Virus record (IMG/VR): IMGVR_UViG_3300032224_001132
Location: 1 to 39,363 of that record
Reading direction: 5' to 3' (one strand)
DNA length: 39,363 bases
Source: a virus
This document shows, piece after piece, positions 1 to 6,299 of this stretch (its first letter is position 1; every line of letters starts with the position of its first letter). Under the pieces are notes generated by a model, which was not told the origin of the DNA, made no database searches, and saw only the letters and a list, made by a program, of their open reading frames with translations. The position numbers were made by a program, and so were the translations under genes.

Positions 1-1
1 A

Positions 2-169
2 CATTGGACAGGGCGTTACTCAGACGCACTATCCGCAGTTAATACTTTTAACAGTTTTGAGGATTGGGGATTTGCTGATGAATATGCTACAGTTAATCTT
101 TCTGAACCTAGTGGCAAAATGCATACTAAGTTATTTTATCGTGAAGGACGAAAGGTAGTATTTAAATAA
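2..169 (+). CDS. C-terminal fragment of an unrecognised protein (5' partial)
   Basis: The frame is open from the first bases of the window and ends at TAA 167-169, giving a 55-residue tail that starts HWTGRYSDAL and ends GRKVVFK. The tail is aromatic and charged, with no motif I recognise. The last base of the stop codon is the first base of the next ATG, so the two genes are translationally coupled. The start lies outside the window. Confidence 0.6.
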   Translation, partial: HWTGRYSDALSAVNTFNSFEDWGFADEYATVNLSEPSGKMHTKLFYREGRKVVFK

Positions 170-456
170 TGGGAAGCGTAACAGCGATTGGACTTGCAGA
201 GTCAGAGTTAGATTTAGAAAAACAATTAGCATATCACTTACAGGGTAATCACTATCCACCCGTACCACTAATCATGGTTAAGCCATGCATTGAAGCAATA
301 GATGCAGCCTATGATGAGGACTTTGATAGATATATTGCTATGCCTGAAGGCGTATTCTATAAGGGCATGAGCCACGCACCTGCATGGGCAGTAATTGAAC
401 AACACCACCTATCATGGTTCATTGACCCAGTAGATGAATATCAAGATGAGGAATAA
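169..456 (+). CDS. Conserved-looking small phage protein, function unknown
   Basis: 95 residues, acidic at the C-terminus (DPVDEYQDEE). The ATG overlaps the preceding stop (TAATG), which fixes the start. No transmembrane segment, cysteine cluster or catalytic motif is visible. A central proline-rich stretch (HYPPVPLIMVKPC) is followed by a helical acidic part. Organisation as a tight operon with the flanking genes suggests an early phage gene; I cannot assign a role. Confidence 0.7.
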   Translation: MGSVTAIGLAESELDLEKQLAYHLQGNHYPPVPLIMVKPCIEAIDAAYDEDFDRYIAMPEGVFYKGMSHAPAWAVIEQHHLSWFIDPVDEYQDEE

Positions 457-457
457 A

Positions 458-700
458 ATGCCTGCTACAATAAATGCTATGGAATTAATACACGCTGATG
501 ATCTAAAACCAGACCAATTAATGATTAATGATTTAATTGCGGTTGAAGATGGCATCGTTGAAGTTAAAACTATTACTTCAGATGCAACAGGCGATAAATA
601 TTTTATTGATTGCCAAAATGAATTTGGTGAAATTGAAACAGTTGAATTTAATTTTGATTCACAAATAAAACTTTTTGTTTTTATAGAACGTGAAGTGTAA
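458..700 (+). CDS. Small acidic beta-rich phage protein, function unknown
   Basis: 80 residues from ATG 458, preceded by a good ribosome site (GATGAGG) that lies in the end of the upstream gene. An in-frame ATG at 434 exists but sits inside the previous gene without a ribosome site, so 458 is preferred. The sequence alternates hydrophobic and acidic residues (VEVKTI, FIDCQNE, VEFNFD), suggesting a small beta fold such as an SH3-like barrel. The gene is followed by a GC-rich segment and then a new promoter, so it probably ends this transcription unit. Confidence 0.7.
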   Translation: MPATINAMELIHADDLKPDQLMINDLIAVEDGIVEVKTITSDATGDKYFIDCQNEFGEIETVEFNFDSQIKLFVFIEREV

Positions 701-745
701 AAAGGGCCCGAGGCGATTTGTCTCAAATGTCCGTTTTACGTTGTG

Positions 746-774
746 TTGACATTTTTTCCTAAGTCTGATAGGAT
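746..774 (+). promoter_or_regulatory. Sigma70-type promoter for the 781 gene (leaderless)
   Basis: TTGACA at 746-751, 17-bp spacer, TAGGAT at 769-774. The -10 box ends 6 nt before ATG 781, so transcription should begin at or next to the start codon and give a leaderless mRNA. Confidence 0.75.
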
Positions 775-780
775 TAAGTT

Positions 781-936
781 ATGAAAAAGACTTCAGAGGA
801 ATTACGCAGACTAATGGAACTTCGCCGTTCTAATGCTGCCTCTGCTGTCCCTTCAAAGAAAAAATATGACAGAAAGAAATGTCAGTCCCAAATGCTAGAC
901 TTAAAGAAAACAAAGGAGACCCCCTATGAAGTTTGA
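781..936 (+). CDS. Small basic protein, function unknown
   Basis: 51 residues, Lys/Arg-rich (ELRRLMELRRSN, KKKYDRKKC, DLKKTKE). The start is fixed by the promoter whose -10 box lies 6 nt upstream, so the gene appears leaderless. The basic helical N-terminus could bind nucleic acid, but this is inference from composition only. The end overlaps the next gene by 11 nt. Confidence 0.6.
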   Translation: MKKTSEELRRLMELRRSNAASAVPSKKKYDRKKCQSQMLDLKKTKETPYEV

Positions 937-1105
937 AAATGATGAAGCGCTAGATGAATTCTATTCTACAGTGTGTCCTAATTGCAATGAAAATGAATGC
1001 GATGAGTTTATGCCAATGTGTGAGCATTGTTGGCTAAATGAATTAGCAAATTCCGTTACCAATGAAGACATTGCTCTAGAAATGAGTTTAGGTCTTGACT
1101 ACTAA
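926..1105 (+). CDS. Small acidic zinc-finger-like protein
   Basis: 59 residues from ATG 926, with a strong ribosome site AAAGGAGA about 8 nt upstream inside the preceding gene. Five cysteines cluster as CPNC (17-20), Cys25 and CEHC (32-35), which suggests one zinc site. The rest is acidic. The 3' end overlaps the start of the Gp88-like gene. A zinc-stabilised adaptor is plausible; the function is unknown. Confidence 0.65.
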   Translation: MKFENDEALDEFYSTVCPNCNENECDEFMPMCEHCWLNELANSVTNEDIALEMSLGLDY

Positions 1106-1835
1106 TACACTTACACTTAAATTAAAACGATCTAATGATAGAAAGGTGGCTAACCTTGTCACAAAAAATGGAAAGCAAGCCTCTATCGCTAACACTTTTG
1201 GATTACCTGCAGGCAAGGCTTTCTCCTGTCCTGGTGCCACTAGCGTCTGCGAAAGTGTATGCTATGCAGGAAAACTCGAAAAACTCTTCAAAGGTGTAAA
1301 GGCTAACCTATTACACAATTGGGATTTACTTAAAGACGCTGATCAAGACACTATGGTGTCTCTGTTATCTGCAATGATAGATGAGTTTATTGCTGATTGT
1401 AATAAGAAAGACGCCCCTAAGTTATTCCGTATCCACTGGGACGGTGACTTCTTTAATGATACCTATACCAATGCCTGGAAGACTGTCATCCTTAACAATA
1501 CTGATATTCAATTCTGGGTATACACTCGTGTAAAGTCTGCTGCTCTTATCCTTAAAGATATTGACAACCTGTCTCTTTACTTTAGCACTGATAGTGAGAA
1601 TGTAAAGATTGGTGTTGACCTTAAAATAAACTCTGGTGTACGCCTTGCATACCTTGCTAAGAATTTTGCTATTGGTCAAGCAGACATGAAAGAAATGATT
1701 GGTAAGCCTGGCGCTAAGTGTCCTGAAAACTTAAAAGCAATTCCGCTTATCTCAACTAATGGAAGCGCTTGCGTTTCTTGCGGATTGTGTGTATACTCTA
1801 AAGCAGACATAGTTTTTTCTGCAACAAAGAAATGA
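1095..1835 (+). CDS. Gp88-like cysteine-rich phage protein
   Basis: 246 residues, TTG start at 1095 overlapping the previous gene by 11 nt. The N-terminal motif GLPAGKAFSCPGATSVC, with cysteines at 45, 52 and 56 followed by YAGK, is the signature I associate with the 'Gene product 88' family (PF17338) of actinobacteriophages and plasmids. A second cysteine cluster near the C-terminus (AKCPENL then CVSCGLC) completes a set that could bind an Fe-S cluster or zinc. The middle contains HWDGDFF and FWVYTR, resembling radical-SAM-like barrel segments described for this family. The catalytic activity is unknown. Family assignment is fairly secure; metal content is inference. Confidence 0.75.
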   Translation: MTTNTLTLKLKRSNDRKVANLVTKNGKQASIANTFGLPAGKAFSCPGATSVCESVCYAGKLEKLFKGVKANLLHNWDLLKDADQDTMVSLLSAMIDEFIADCNKKDAPKLFRIHWDGDFFNDTYTNAWKTVILNNTDIQFWVYTRVKSAALILKDIDNLSLYFSTDSENVKIGVDLKINSGVRLAYLAKNFAIGQADMKEMIGKPGAKCPENLKAIPLISTNGSACVSCGLCVYSKADIVFSATKK

Positions 1836-1841
1836 GTTAAC

Positions 1842-1901
1842 ATGCCTGCATGGTTCTGGATACTAATAACATTTATTATTTGTTATTCAATTTTTAATTA
1901 G
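1842..1901 (+). CDS. Possible 19-residue single-span membrane peptide
   Basis: ATG 1842 to TAG 1901 encodes MPAWFWILITFIICYSIFN, almost entirely one hydrophobic segment. It lies just after the Gp88-like stop and before a hairpin. A weak AGTTAA lies where the ribosome site should be. Such mini membrane peptides occur in phages, but the length makes chance possible. Confidence 0.3.
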   Translation: MPAWFWILITFIICYSIFN

Positions 1902-1903
1902 AT

Positions 1904-1937
1904 CCCCCGCACAATTGGGGCCCCGAGGATTTTTTTT
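1904..1937 (+). terminator. Hairpin followed by T-run after the Gp88-like gene
   Basis: CCCC (1905-1908) can pair with GGGG (1917-1920) around an 8-nt loop. A GGCCCC segment and then eight T at 1930-1937 follow. The T-run is separated from the hairpin, so this is a probable rather than a certain intrinsic terminator. A similar GGCC-CGAGG-T-rich motif recurs near 3770 and 8314. Confidence 0.45.
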
Positions 1938-2011
1938 GATTTGTCAAGTTACGACACGCTGTTAAGATGTGATTAAGGACACACCCAAAAACCTCCCCCA
2001 AATTGGTATTT

Positions 2012-2039
2012 TTGACATTTTTAGTGTAGAATTAAACTA
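2012..2039 (+). promoter_or_regulatory. Promoter for the 2065 gene
   Basis: TTGACA at 2012-2017; the best -10 candidate is TAAACT at 2034-2039 (16-bp spacer). The leader then carries GAAAGGAAA ahead of ATG 2065. Upstream at 1941-1968 there is a TTGTCA and an ACGACACG motif shared with the region before the DUF932 gene. Confidence 0.55.
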
Positions 2040-2064
2040 TAACCCAAACGAAAGGAAAACCCCA

Positions 2065-2235
2065 ATGACACTAGGCGGATACACTTATCAACTAGGTGAT
2101 TTATTCACTACTAGTAAGACAGGCGTTACAGGCAGAATTGTAAAGTTCTCACCTATAAATGCTAAACTAACTAGAGTTTCATTACAACTAGCAAATGGCT
2201 CACGCCGTTTGGCTATGGTAAGCACAACAAAGTAA
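2065..2235 (+). CDS. Small beta-rich protein, first of a tandem paralogue pair
   Basis: 56 residues from ATG 2065, chosen over an upstream GTG because GAAAGGAAAA lies 7 nt before it and because the protein then aligns end to end with its neighbour (2338 gene). Shared pattern: Y-x-x-GDL-[FY]-T-[TS], then K-x-x-VTG-x-I and R-[VI]-x-L. The short strand-rich sequence suggests an SH3/KOW-like barrel. Function unknown. Confidence 0.75.
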   Translation: MTLGGYTYQLGDLFTTSKTGVTGRIVKFSPINAKLTRVSLQLANGSRRLAMVSTTK

Positions 2236-2250
2236 TCTCACATAGTGAGA
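2236..2250. repeat. Perfect 6-bp inverted repeat between stop codon and next promoter
   Basis: TCTCAC-ATA-GTGAGA begins immediately after the stop of the 2065 gene and ends 16 nt before TTGACA of the next promoter. No T-run follows. It may be a short transcript-end hairpin or a dimeric operator. Confidence 0.5.
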
Positions 2251-2266
2251 AATGTTAGAAATGGAT

Positions 2267-2296
2267 TTGACATTTCTGACCTAAAAATGTTATACT
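2267..2296 (+). promoter_or_regulatory. Promoter for the 2338 gene
   Basis: TTGACA 2267-2272, 18-bp spacer, TATACT 2291-2296. About 40 nt of leader with AGAAAAGGAAA precedes ATG 2338. Confidence 0.75.
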
Positions 2297-2337
2297 TAAA
2301 TAACAAGCAACAAACCCCTAACAGAAAAGGAAACACA

Positions 2338-2505
2338 ATGTCAGTAAATACAAACACATACAAGGTAGGCGACCTTTACACTTCACAGAAGTCAAAGGTT
2401 ACAGGAACAATCCAAGAAATCACACCTAACAAAGACGGACAATCAGTTCGTATCAAGTTAGATGTAGATGGAAAAGTTCGCTACACAACTTGGACAGCCA
2501 AGTAA
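2338..2505 (+). CDS. Small beta-rich protein, second of a tandem paralogue pair
   Basis: 55 residues from ATG 2338 with AAAAGGAAA 6 nt upstream. It aligns with the product of the preceding gene along its whole length (Y-K-V-GDLYTS, K-VTG-T-I, R-I-K-L). Having its own promoter allows separate regulation of the two copies. Fold looks like a small beta barrel; the role is unknown. Confidence 0.75.
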   Translation: MSVNTNTYKVGDLYTSQKSKVTGTIQEITPNKDGQSVRIKLDVDGKVRYTTWTAK

Positions 2506-2533
2506 AATAAAATAACGAAACAGGGGCAGTTTA

Positions 2534-2587
2534 GGAGAGTATCTAGCCCAATGTCGTAAGTAAGAACTCTCCCCCCTTATGGGGAGA
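2534..2587 (+). other. Overlapping, mutually exclusive hairpins
   Basis: GGAGAGT (2534-2540) is complementary to ACTCTCC (2566-2572). TCTCCCC (2568-2574) is complementary to GGGGAGA (2581-2587). The two helices share bases 2568-2572 and cannot form together, the layout of an attenuator. The second helix lacks a T-run. It lies between the 2338 gene and the -10 box (TATACT, 2604-2609) of the next gene, so it would be a 3' trailer element or a small RNA. Confidence 0.4.
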
Positions 2588-2641
2588 TGTCAGACCCACC
2601 CCCTATACTATAAATAACCCAAACAGAAAAGAGAAACACAA

Positions 2642-3064
2642 ATGGCAAGAGGAAAAGCAATCTCAGTAAAGATACCAACACAGCGAGTTATTGACGCACT
2701 CACACAAACACTAGCCAAGTTAGAACTTGACTACACATCACAAGAAGCAAATGAAGCAAAGTATGAAAAAGCAAGAGAAGCGTGGAAAAAGCAAATTGGT
2801 GAGTGGGCTATTGCCAACTTCTCAAAGGCTGAGAACCTTCGCACAAACTATCGCTCTTGGAACAACACTCTCAATGTTGATTTTGACATCATCACAAAGG
2901 AAGGCAACTTCCCTGCTGAACCTGAAAAGGATTTTGAGCAAATCCATCTCCACAGTTATCGTGAGCAGAAAGAGGAAATCTCTAACGCTATTCGTATGCT
3001 AAAGATGACAGATGAGGAAACAGTTTCCACATCAACTTATCAAGCGGTTGCTCGTTATCTCTAA
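2642..3064 (+). CDS. Helical phage protein of unknown function
   Basis: 140 residues, ATG 2642, with GAAAAGAGAAA before it and TATACT 33 nt upstream. Residues 15-60 are Lys/Glu-rich and strongly helical, and the C-terminal third (YREQKEEISNAIRMLKMTDEETVSTSTYQAVARYL split over the end) is also helical. No catalytic motif seen. It is a single-gene transcription unit with its own promoter and a 3' hairpin, like the genes on either side. Confidence 0.75.
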   Translation: MARGKAISVKIPTQRVIDALTQTLAKLELDYTSQEANEAKYEKAREAWKKQIGEWAIANFSKAENLRTNYRSWNNTLNVDFDIITKEGNFPAEPEKDFEQIHLHSYREQKEEISNAIRMLKMTDEETVSTSTYQAVARYL

Positions 3065-3074
3065 ATGAGGTTGG

Positions 3075-3094
3075 GTGGGGTGTAAAAGCCCCAC
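3075..3094 (+). terminator. GC-rich hairpin after the 2642 gene
   Basis: GTGGGG (3075-3080) pairs perfectly with CCCCAC (3089-3094) over an 8-nt loop, 11 nt after the stop. There is no T-run, so it may be a 3'-stabilising hairpin or a factor-assisted terminator. The next 110 bases are GC-richer than the surroundings and contain no gene I can support. Confidence 0.45.
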
Positions 3095-3209
3095 TCCAAT
3101 TCGCCAGGCTGATTAGGGCGATCATAGAAATACTATAGAGCAAGGCTCCTGCAGGCCTAAAGAAGCAGACATCCTGAGCACGATCCAAAAAGGCTCCCCG
3201 CAAGGGTCC

Positions 3210-3239
3210 TTGACAAATGTCAGTGGCCACGAGTACAAT
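3210..3239 (+). promoter_or_regulatory. Promoter for the 3272 gene
   Basis: TTGACA 3210-3215, 18-bp spacer, TACAAT 3234-3239. A 25-30 nt leader with AGAAAGAGG precedes ATG 3272. Confidence 0.75.
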
Positions 3240-3271
3240 TAATATAAACAAACAAACAGAAAGAGGCCCCC

Positions 3272-3703
3272 ATGGACCAAGAAACATATGCACCAATCAT
3301 AACAGTACAAAATGAAACACAGGAATTCCTTCGTGATTCGCTAGCAAAAGCAACGTTGCGGATTACCAGTTTAGAAGAGCACATTCAGAAAGTAACTCAG
3401 CGCTCATATGCTGATTCTGCAGACCGTAACCGTATGGTTGAGGGCATGCAAGAATGGACCTTAGAAGCAGTTGAAGACGGTTCTATTACAGAATCACAAG
3501 CAGAAGAAATTGCTGAGATTATGGGCTTTGAATTAACAAAAGAATTCGAAGTTGAAGTTACAGTTCTTTATTCAGTGACAGTCAATGCACGTAATGAAGA
3601 AGCAGCAACTAATGCAATTCATGATATTGATTTTGATACAGTGCAATACAATGATGAAAATATTTCATGGTTGTCATCCTCAATTGATAGAGTGGATATT
3701 TAG
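3272..3703 (+). CDS. Two-part phage protein: coiled-coil N-terminus, DpnD/PcfM-like beta C-terminus
   Basis: 143 residues. Residues 15-80 are helical and charged (coiled-coil-like). The C-terminal part (about 88-143) is FEVEVTVLYSVTVNARNEEAA followed by an acidic stretch, resembling the strand-strand-helix pattern of small DpnD/PcfM-like phage proteins. The 7120 gene carries a similar module (YTVTATRETYYEFEIEAEDELAAED). Single-gene unit with its own promoter. Function unknown. Confidence 0.7.
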   Translation: MDQETYAPIITVQNETQEFLRDSLAKATLRITSLEEHIQKVTQRSYADSADRNRMVEGMQEWTLEAVEDGSITESQAEEIAEIMGFELTKEFEVEVTVLYSVTVNARNEEAATNAIHDIDFDTVQYNDENISWLSSSIDRVDI

Positions 3704-3720
3704 TAGGGGGCTACTAAACT

Positions 3721-3750
3721 AATTCCTGAGCAAGAATTTAAACTGCTCAC
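3721..3750 (+). other. Conserved 3' hairpin, copy A
   Basis: GAGCA (3728-3732) pairs with TGCTC (3744-3748). The loop is an AT-rich AGAATTTAAAC. Almost the same element recurs at 4956-4986 after the DUF932 gene with compensating changes in the stem, indicating a functional RNA hairpin. It lies 17 nt after the preceding stop codon. Confidence 0.5.
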
Positions 3751-3867
3751 TTTAAAATCCCCAAAAATTTCCTCGGCCCATTTTTCTGATCTTGTCAAGC
3801 GACACGCCGTGTGATTTACGACACGTTTAAGAAATGTCCGAATTGTCCCATGTTTAACTATCCCGAT

Positions 3868-3896
3868 TTGCATTTGTCAGCCCGTCCTGTTATACT
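3868..3896 (+). promoter_or_regulatory. Promoter for the DUF932 gene
   Basis: TTGCAT 3868-3873, 17-bp spacer, TATACT 3891-3896, then a leader with AGAAAGAAGGAAA before ATG 3928. The 70 bases upstream carry TTGTCAAG and an ACGACACG motif also present at 1951-1958. Confidence 0.65.
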
Positions 3897-3927
3897 TAAA
3901 ATAACAACAACAGAAAGAAGGAAACTC

Positions 3928-4950
3928 ATGGCACATGACCTAGAAACACAAAACGGAGTTGCATCTTTTGCATCATTCCGTGAGCCTGCATGGCATGGAT
4001 TGGGTACCGTCTTCACAGAAGAAAAAACAACAGTTGAAATGCTGGAAGCAGCAAATCTCAATGGTTGGAATGTTCGTCTTGAAGATTTGGAAACCCCAAC
4101 ACACTTAACAAGCGACAAGGCATACCAATATGTTTTGCGTACTAACCCAACAGACAAAACACAAACAGACATTTTAGGTGTTGTTGGTGAGCGCTACCAT
4201 GTATTACAGAATGAAGATTTATTTTCATTTGGTGATAACATTCTTGACGGTGGCGGACGCTGGGAGACTGCTGGTTCAATCAAGGGTGGGCGTGTAGTAT
4301 TTGGCGCTCTTGCTCTTGAGCGTGAAACAGTTCTTGACCCAAATGGTGTTGCGGATAAGGTAAAAACTTATTTGCTCATTAACACATCACATGACGGTTC
4401 TATTGCGATTCAAGCAAGCATCACACCTGTTCGTGTTGTGTGCGCTAATACTCTTAACCTTGCATTAGGTGGAGTTGGTCGTAAGAAGAATAAAGGCATC
4501 AAGCAATCTTTCAAGATTCGCCACACACAAACCGCTAATGGTAAAGTGCAAATTGCTCGTGAGACTTTAGGTCTTGCTAATTCTTACATGGACGAATTCG
4601 ATAAAATGGCTAAGGCTATGATTGAGAAGGAAGTTTCTGCTAAGGAATTTAACGACATCATTCTTGCTGCATACGCTAAGCCTGAAAAGGACGCTAAGGG
4701 TGCTTTCAAGAAATGGGAAAATAAAGTTGATACAATCAACGATATTTACACAGGCGAATTTAACGGCATGATTGCTGGTAATGCTTGGGGTGCGTTCAAT
4801 GCACTAACTGAGCGCCTTGATTGGTACCGTTCTGCTCGTGGTGGTTCTAACGAATCCATTCTTGCATCAGCATCAGGATTTGACCCTGCAATTAACGCAG
4901 AGAAAAATCGTTTGCTAAAAGTTGTGCAGAATGTAATGTCTCTCGCATAA
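3928..4950 (+). CDS. DUF932 phage/plasmid-like protein
   Basis: 340 residues from ATG 3928 (AGAAGGAAA 5 nt upstream; the longer frame from 3811 would read through the promoter). The N-terminal REPAWHGLGTVF, the GVVGERYHVLQNEDLFSF segment, the RVVFGALAL segment and TPVRVVCANTLNLAL are the landmarks of DUF932 (PF06067), found widely in phages and plasmids. The C-terminal third is helical with NAWGAFNALTERLDWYRSAR. The biochemical role of this family is not established. It has its own promoter and a 3' hairpin, implying strong independent expression, and it is the largest gene in this early arm. Confidence 0.9.
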   Translation: MAHDLETQNGVASFASFREPAWHGLGTVFTEEKTTVEMLEAANLNGWNVRLEDLETPTHLTSDKAYQYVLRTNPTDKTQTDILGVVGERYHVLQNEDLFSFGDNILDGGGRWETAGSIKGGRVVFGALALERETVLDPNGVADKVKTYLLINTSHDGSIAIQASITPVRVVCANTLNLALGGVGRKKNKGIKQSFKIRHTQTANGKVQIARETLGLANSYMDEFDKMAKAMIEKEVSAKEFNDIILAAYAKPEKDAKGAFKKWENKVDTINDIYTGEFNGMIAGNAWGAFNALTERLDWYRSARGGSNESILASASGFDPAINAEKNRLLKVVQNVMSLA

Positions 4951-4955
4951 TAAAA

Positions 4956-4986
4956 AATTCCTAGGCATGAATTAAAACTGCCTCAC
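4956..4986 (+). other. Conserved 3' hairpin, copy B
   Basis: AGGCA (4963-4967) pairs with TGCCT (4979-4983) around a TGAATTAAAAC loop. Flanks (AATTCCT and CAC) and loop match copy A at 3721-3750, while the stem bases differ in a compensated way. It sits between the DUF932 stop and tRNA-Asp. Confidence 0.5.
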
Positions 4987-5060
4987 GATTCCATAGATCA
5001 ATTGGTTAGATCGCTACCCTGTCACGGTAGAGGTTGCGGGTTCAAGTCCCGTTGGAATCG
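4987..5060 (+). tRNA. tRNA-Asp (GTC)
   Basis: Cloverleaf with acceptor GATTCCA/TGGAATC, anticodon stem CTACC/GGTAG with anticodon GTC at 5021-5023, T arm GCGGG-TTCAAGT-CCCGT and discriminator G. CCA is not encoded. It follows the DUF932 gene by 36 bases on the same strand and is probably processed from that transcript. Confidence 0.95.
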
Positions 5061-5155
5061 CAATTAATAAATATACATCGCAATGCATAAAAATTTGGCT
5101 CGGGATTAGTGATGTATATCACATGACATTTCTTGCTTTTTTTGATTACGAAGGC

Positions 5156-5184
5156 TTGACATTTTCCCCAAACCATGCGATAAT
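5156..5184 (+). promoter_or_regulatory. Promoter for the 5191 operon (leaderless)
   Basis: TTGACA 5156-5161, 17-bp spacer, GATAAT 5179-5184, then 6 nt to ATG 5191. A GATTACGAAG motif (5144-5153) abuts the -35 box. Confidence 0.8.
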
Positions 5185-5190
5185 TAATAT

Positions 5191-5409
5191 ATGACCCAAC
5201 AAGTTGCAATATATGAAATGAACTACTCCTGTTCTCCTGGTGGCGTTGACTGCTGGGAAGCAACCATTCAAGGTTATGGGACTAGCACTACTGCCTCTGA
5301 CTTTAAGACTGCTGGAGAAGCCCTTAACTGGGTACTTGACAGGCACCCTGACGAAATGTTAGAATTAGTAGTAACCTCACTACCCGCCTATGAAAAGGAA
5401 TATGCATGA
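5191..5409 (+). CDS. Small phage protein, function unknown
   Basis: 72 residues. The start is set by a promoter whose -10 box ends 6 nt before it. It is first in a chain of overlapping genes running to 6137. It reads as a strand-helix fold (ATIQGYGTSTTASDFKTAGEALNWVLDRHPDE), similar in layout to small single-domain phage regulators, but I recognise no family. Confidence 0.7.
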   Translation: MTQQVAIYEMNYSCSPGGVDCWEATIQGYGTSTTASDFKTAGEALNWVLDRHPDEMLELVVTSLPAYEKEYA

Positions 5410-5564
5410 CCCAAACAAATAATAAAACGGTAGCCAAACTGGTAGAACAAATATACGAAGATAACTACTCACACCTTGACTTCATGGATAACATGAATGG
5501 TGGAGACTGCGATTGCAACATCTGTTGCGCCCTTGAACTAATTATAAAGTATTGGGGAGAATAA
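5406..5564 (+). CDS. Small acidic cysteine-containing protein
   Basis: 52 residues; ATG overlaps the previous stop codon by 4 nt (ATGA). Cysteines cluster as C-D-C-N-I-C-C at 35-41, perhaps a metal site. The end overlaps the next start (TAATG). The tight coupling and 17 or more codons on either side without stops support it. Function unknown. Confidence 0.6.
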   Translation: MTQTNNKTVAKLVEQIYEDNYSHLDFMDNMNGGDCDCNICCALELIIKYWGE

Positions 5565-5713
5565 TGCTAGGCTATGAACTATCTGATTTAAATATGATGA
5601 TTGCTAGTGTAAATATTGCTTCCAAACAATTAAACAATTCAGGTATTGCCAAAGGTCTAGATGAAGTATCTAGTTTCTTGCAAGGATTATGGGCAGAAGG
5701 GTACTTTGACTAA
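5564..5713 (+). CDS. Small helical protein, function unknown
   Basis: 49 residues, coupled by 1-nt overlaps (TAATG) at both ends and preceded by GGGGAG. The composition suggests one or two helices (SDLNMMIASVNIASKQLN, LDEVSSFLQGLW). No family recognised. Confidence 0.6.
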   Translation: MLGYELSDLNMMIASVNIASKQLNNSGIAKGLDEVSSFLQGLWAEGYFD

Positions 5714-5919
5714 TGAAAGTTAGAATCAGCCTTGAACAAACAATAGATCTAGAAGATGCTATGTCTAATGATATAGGGTTCGAACTCTATGGTCCCCCTG
5801 ATATGAGCAATGATGATAAGATAGATTATCTAATGGCTCGCTTTGCTGAGGACATAGACACTATGGTTAAATATGATGAGGTCTTAGGTAACATCTCAAT
5901 AGAATACATAGAGGAATAA
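5713..5919 (+). CDS. Small acidic phage protein, function unknown
   Basis: 68 residues, acidic, coupled by TAATG at both ends. The layout MKVRISLEQTIDL... then FAEDIDTMVKYDE... suggests strand-helix-strand. The short beta N-terminus resembles that of the DpnD/PcfM-like genes nearby but is not clearly homologous. Confidence 0.65.
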   Translation: MKVRISLEQTIDLEDAMSNDIGFELYGPPDMSNDDKIDYLMARFAEDIDTMVKYDEVLGNISIEYIEE

Positions 5920-6137
5920 TGGATAACTGGATTAAGTATGATTATCTTTGCAATGATTGTGATGCCCTTATGGAGATCACTACTCTAGTTGATATTAAGG
6001 ACTGGAGAGGGTGGTGCTCTTGTGGATCCCCTAATTTAATTAACATTGGCTGGATTGATGTTTCCCGCCATGAAGAGCCTGTGACGAACATCACACCTCA
6101 ACGACTTGTCAAAATCAACACCAACCCCTATAATTAA
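5919..6137 (+). CDS. Small zinc-ribbon protein
   Basis: 72 residues with CNDC (11-14) and C-S-C-G-S-P (33-37), a zinc-ribbon arrangement. It begins inside the previous stop codon (TAATG). The C-terminal part carries the promoter of the next gene (6106-6134) within its coding sequence. Likely a small nucleic-acid- or protein-binding module, inferred from the cysteine pattern only. Confidence 0.65.
   Translation: MDNWIKYDYLCNDCDALMEITTLVDIKDWRGWCSCGSPNLINIGWIDVSRHEEPVTNITPQRLVKINTNPYN
6106..6134 (+). promoter_or_regulatory. Intragenic promoter for the 6141 operon (leaderless)
   Basis: TTGTCA 6106-6111, 17-bp spacer, perfect TATAAT 6129-6134, 6 nt, then ATG 6141. The promoter is embedded in the last codons of the upstream gene. 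Confidence 0.8.
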
Positions 6138-6140
6138 TAT

Positions 6141-6299
6141 ATGGACCTAAATACATTCAGAGAATATATCAGACTAAATGCCATATCCCTTGAACAGGAT
6201 TTGGAAAACGAGGACGGTGCTGATAGCATTGTTCCTTACCTAGAAGGCGCTATCCATGTGTCTAAGCACTACTTGGAGGTACTCAATGAATCCAACTGA
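6141..6299 (+). CDS. Small helical protein, function unknown
   Basis: 52 residues beginning MDLNTFREYIRL, predicted leaderless because TATAAT ends 6 nt before the ATG. Acidic and helical. It overlaps the next gene by 14 nt, whose ribosome site (TTGGAGG) lies inside it. No family recognised. Confidence 0.65.
   Translation: MDLNTFREYIRLNAISLEQDLENEDGADSIVPYLEGAIHVSKHYLEVLNESN

Noticed and set aside
1969-2064. N-terminal extension of the 2065 gene from GTG 1969
   Set aside because: It would include the TTGACA promoter region and shows no similarity to the paralogue, whose start matches ATG 2065.
3065-3209. tRNA-like or tmRNA-like element after the 2642 gene
   Set aside because: The segment is GC-richer and can form small stems, but I found no acceptor/T-arm pairing or anticodon arm. 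Only the GTGGGG/CCCCAC hairpin is supported.
3811-3927. N-terminal extension of DUF932 from ATG 3811
   Set aside because: It crosses the -35/-10 promoter and lacks a ribosome site. The family start is just before REPAWHGLG.
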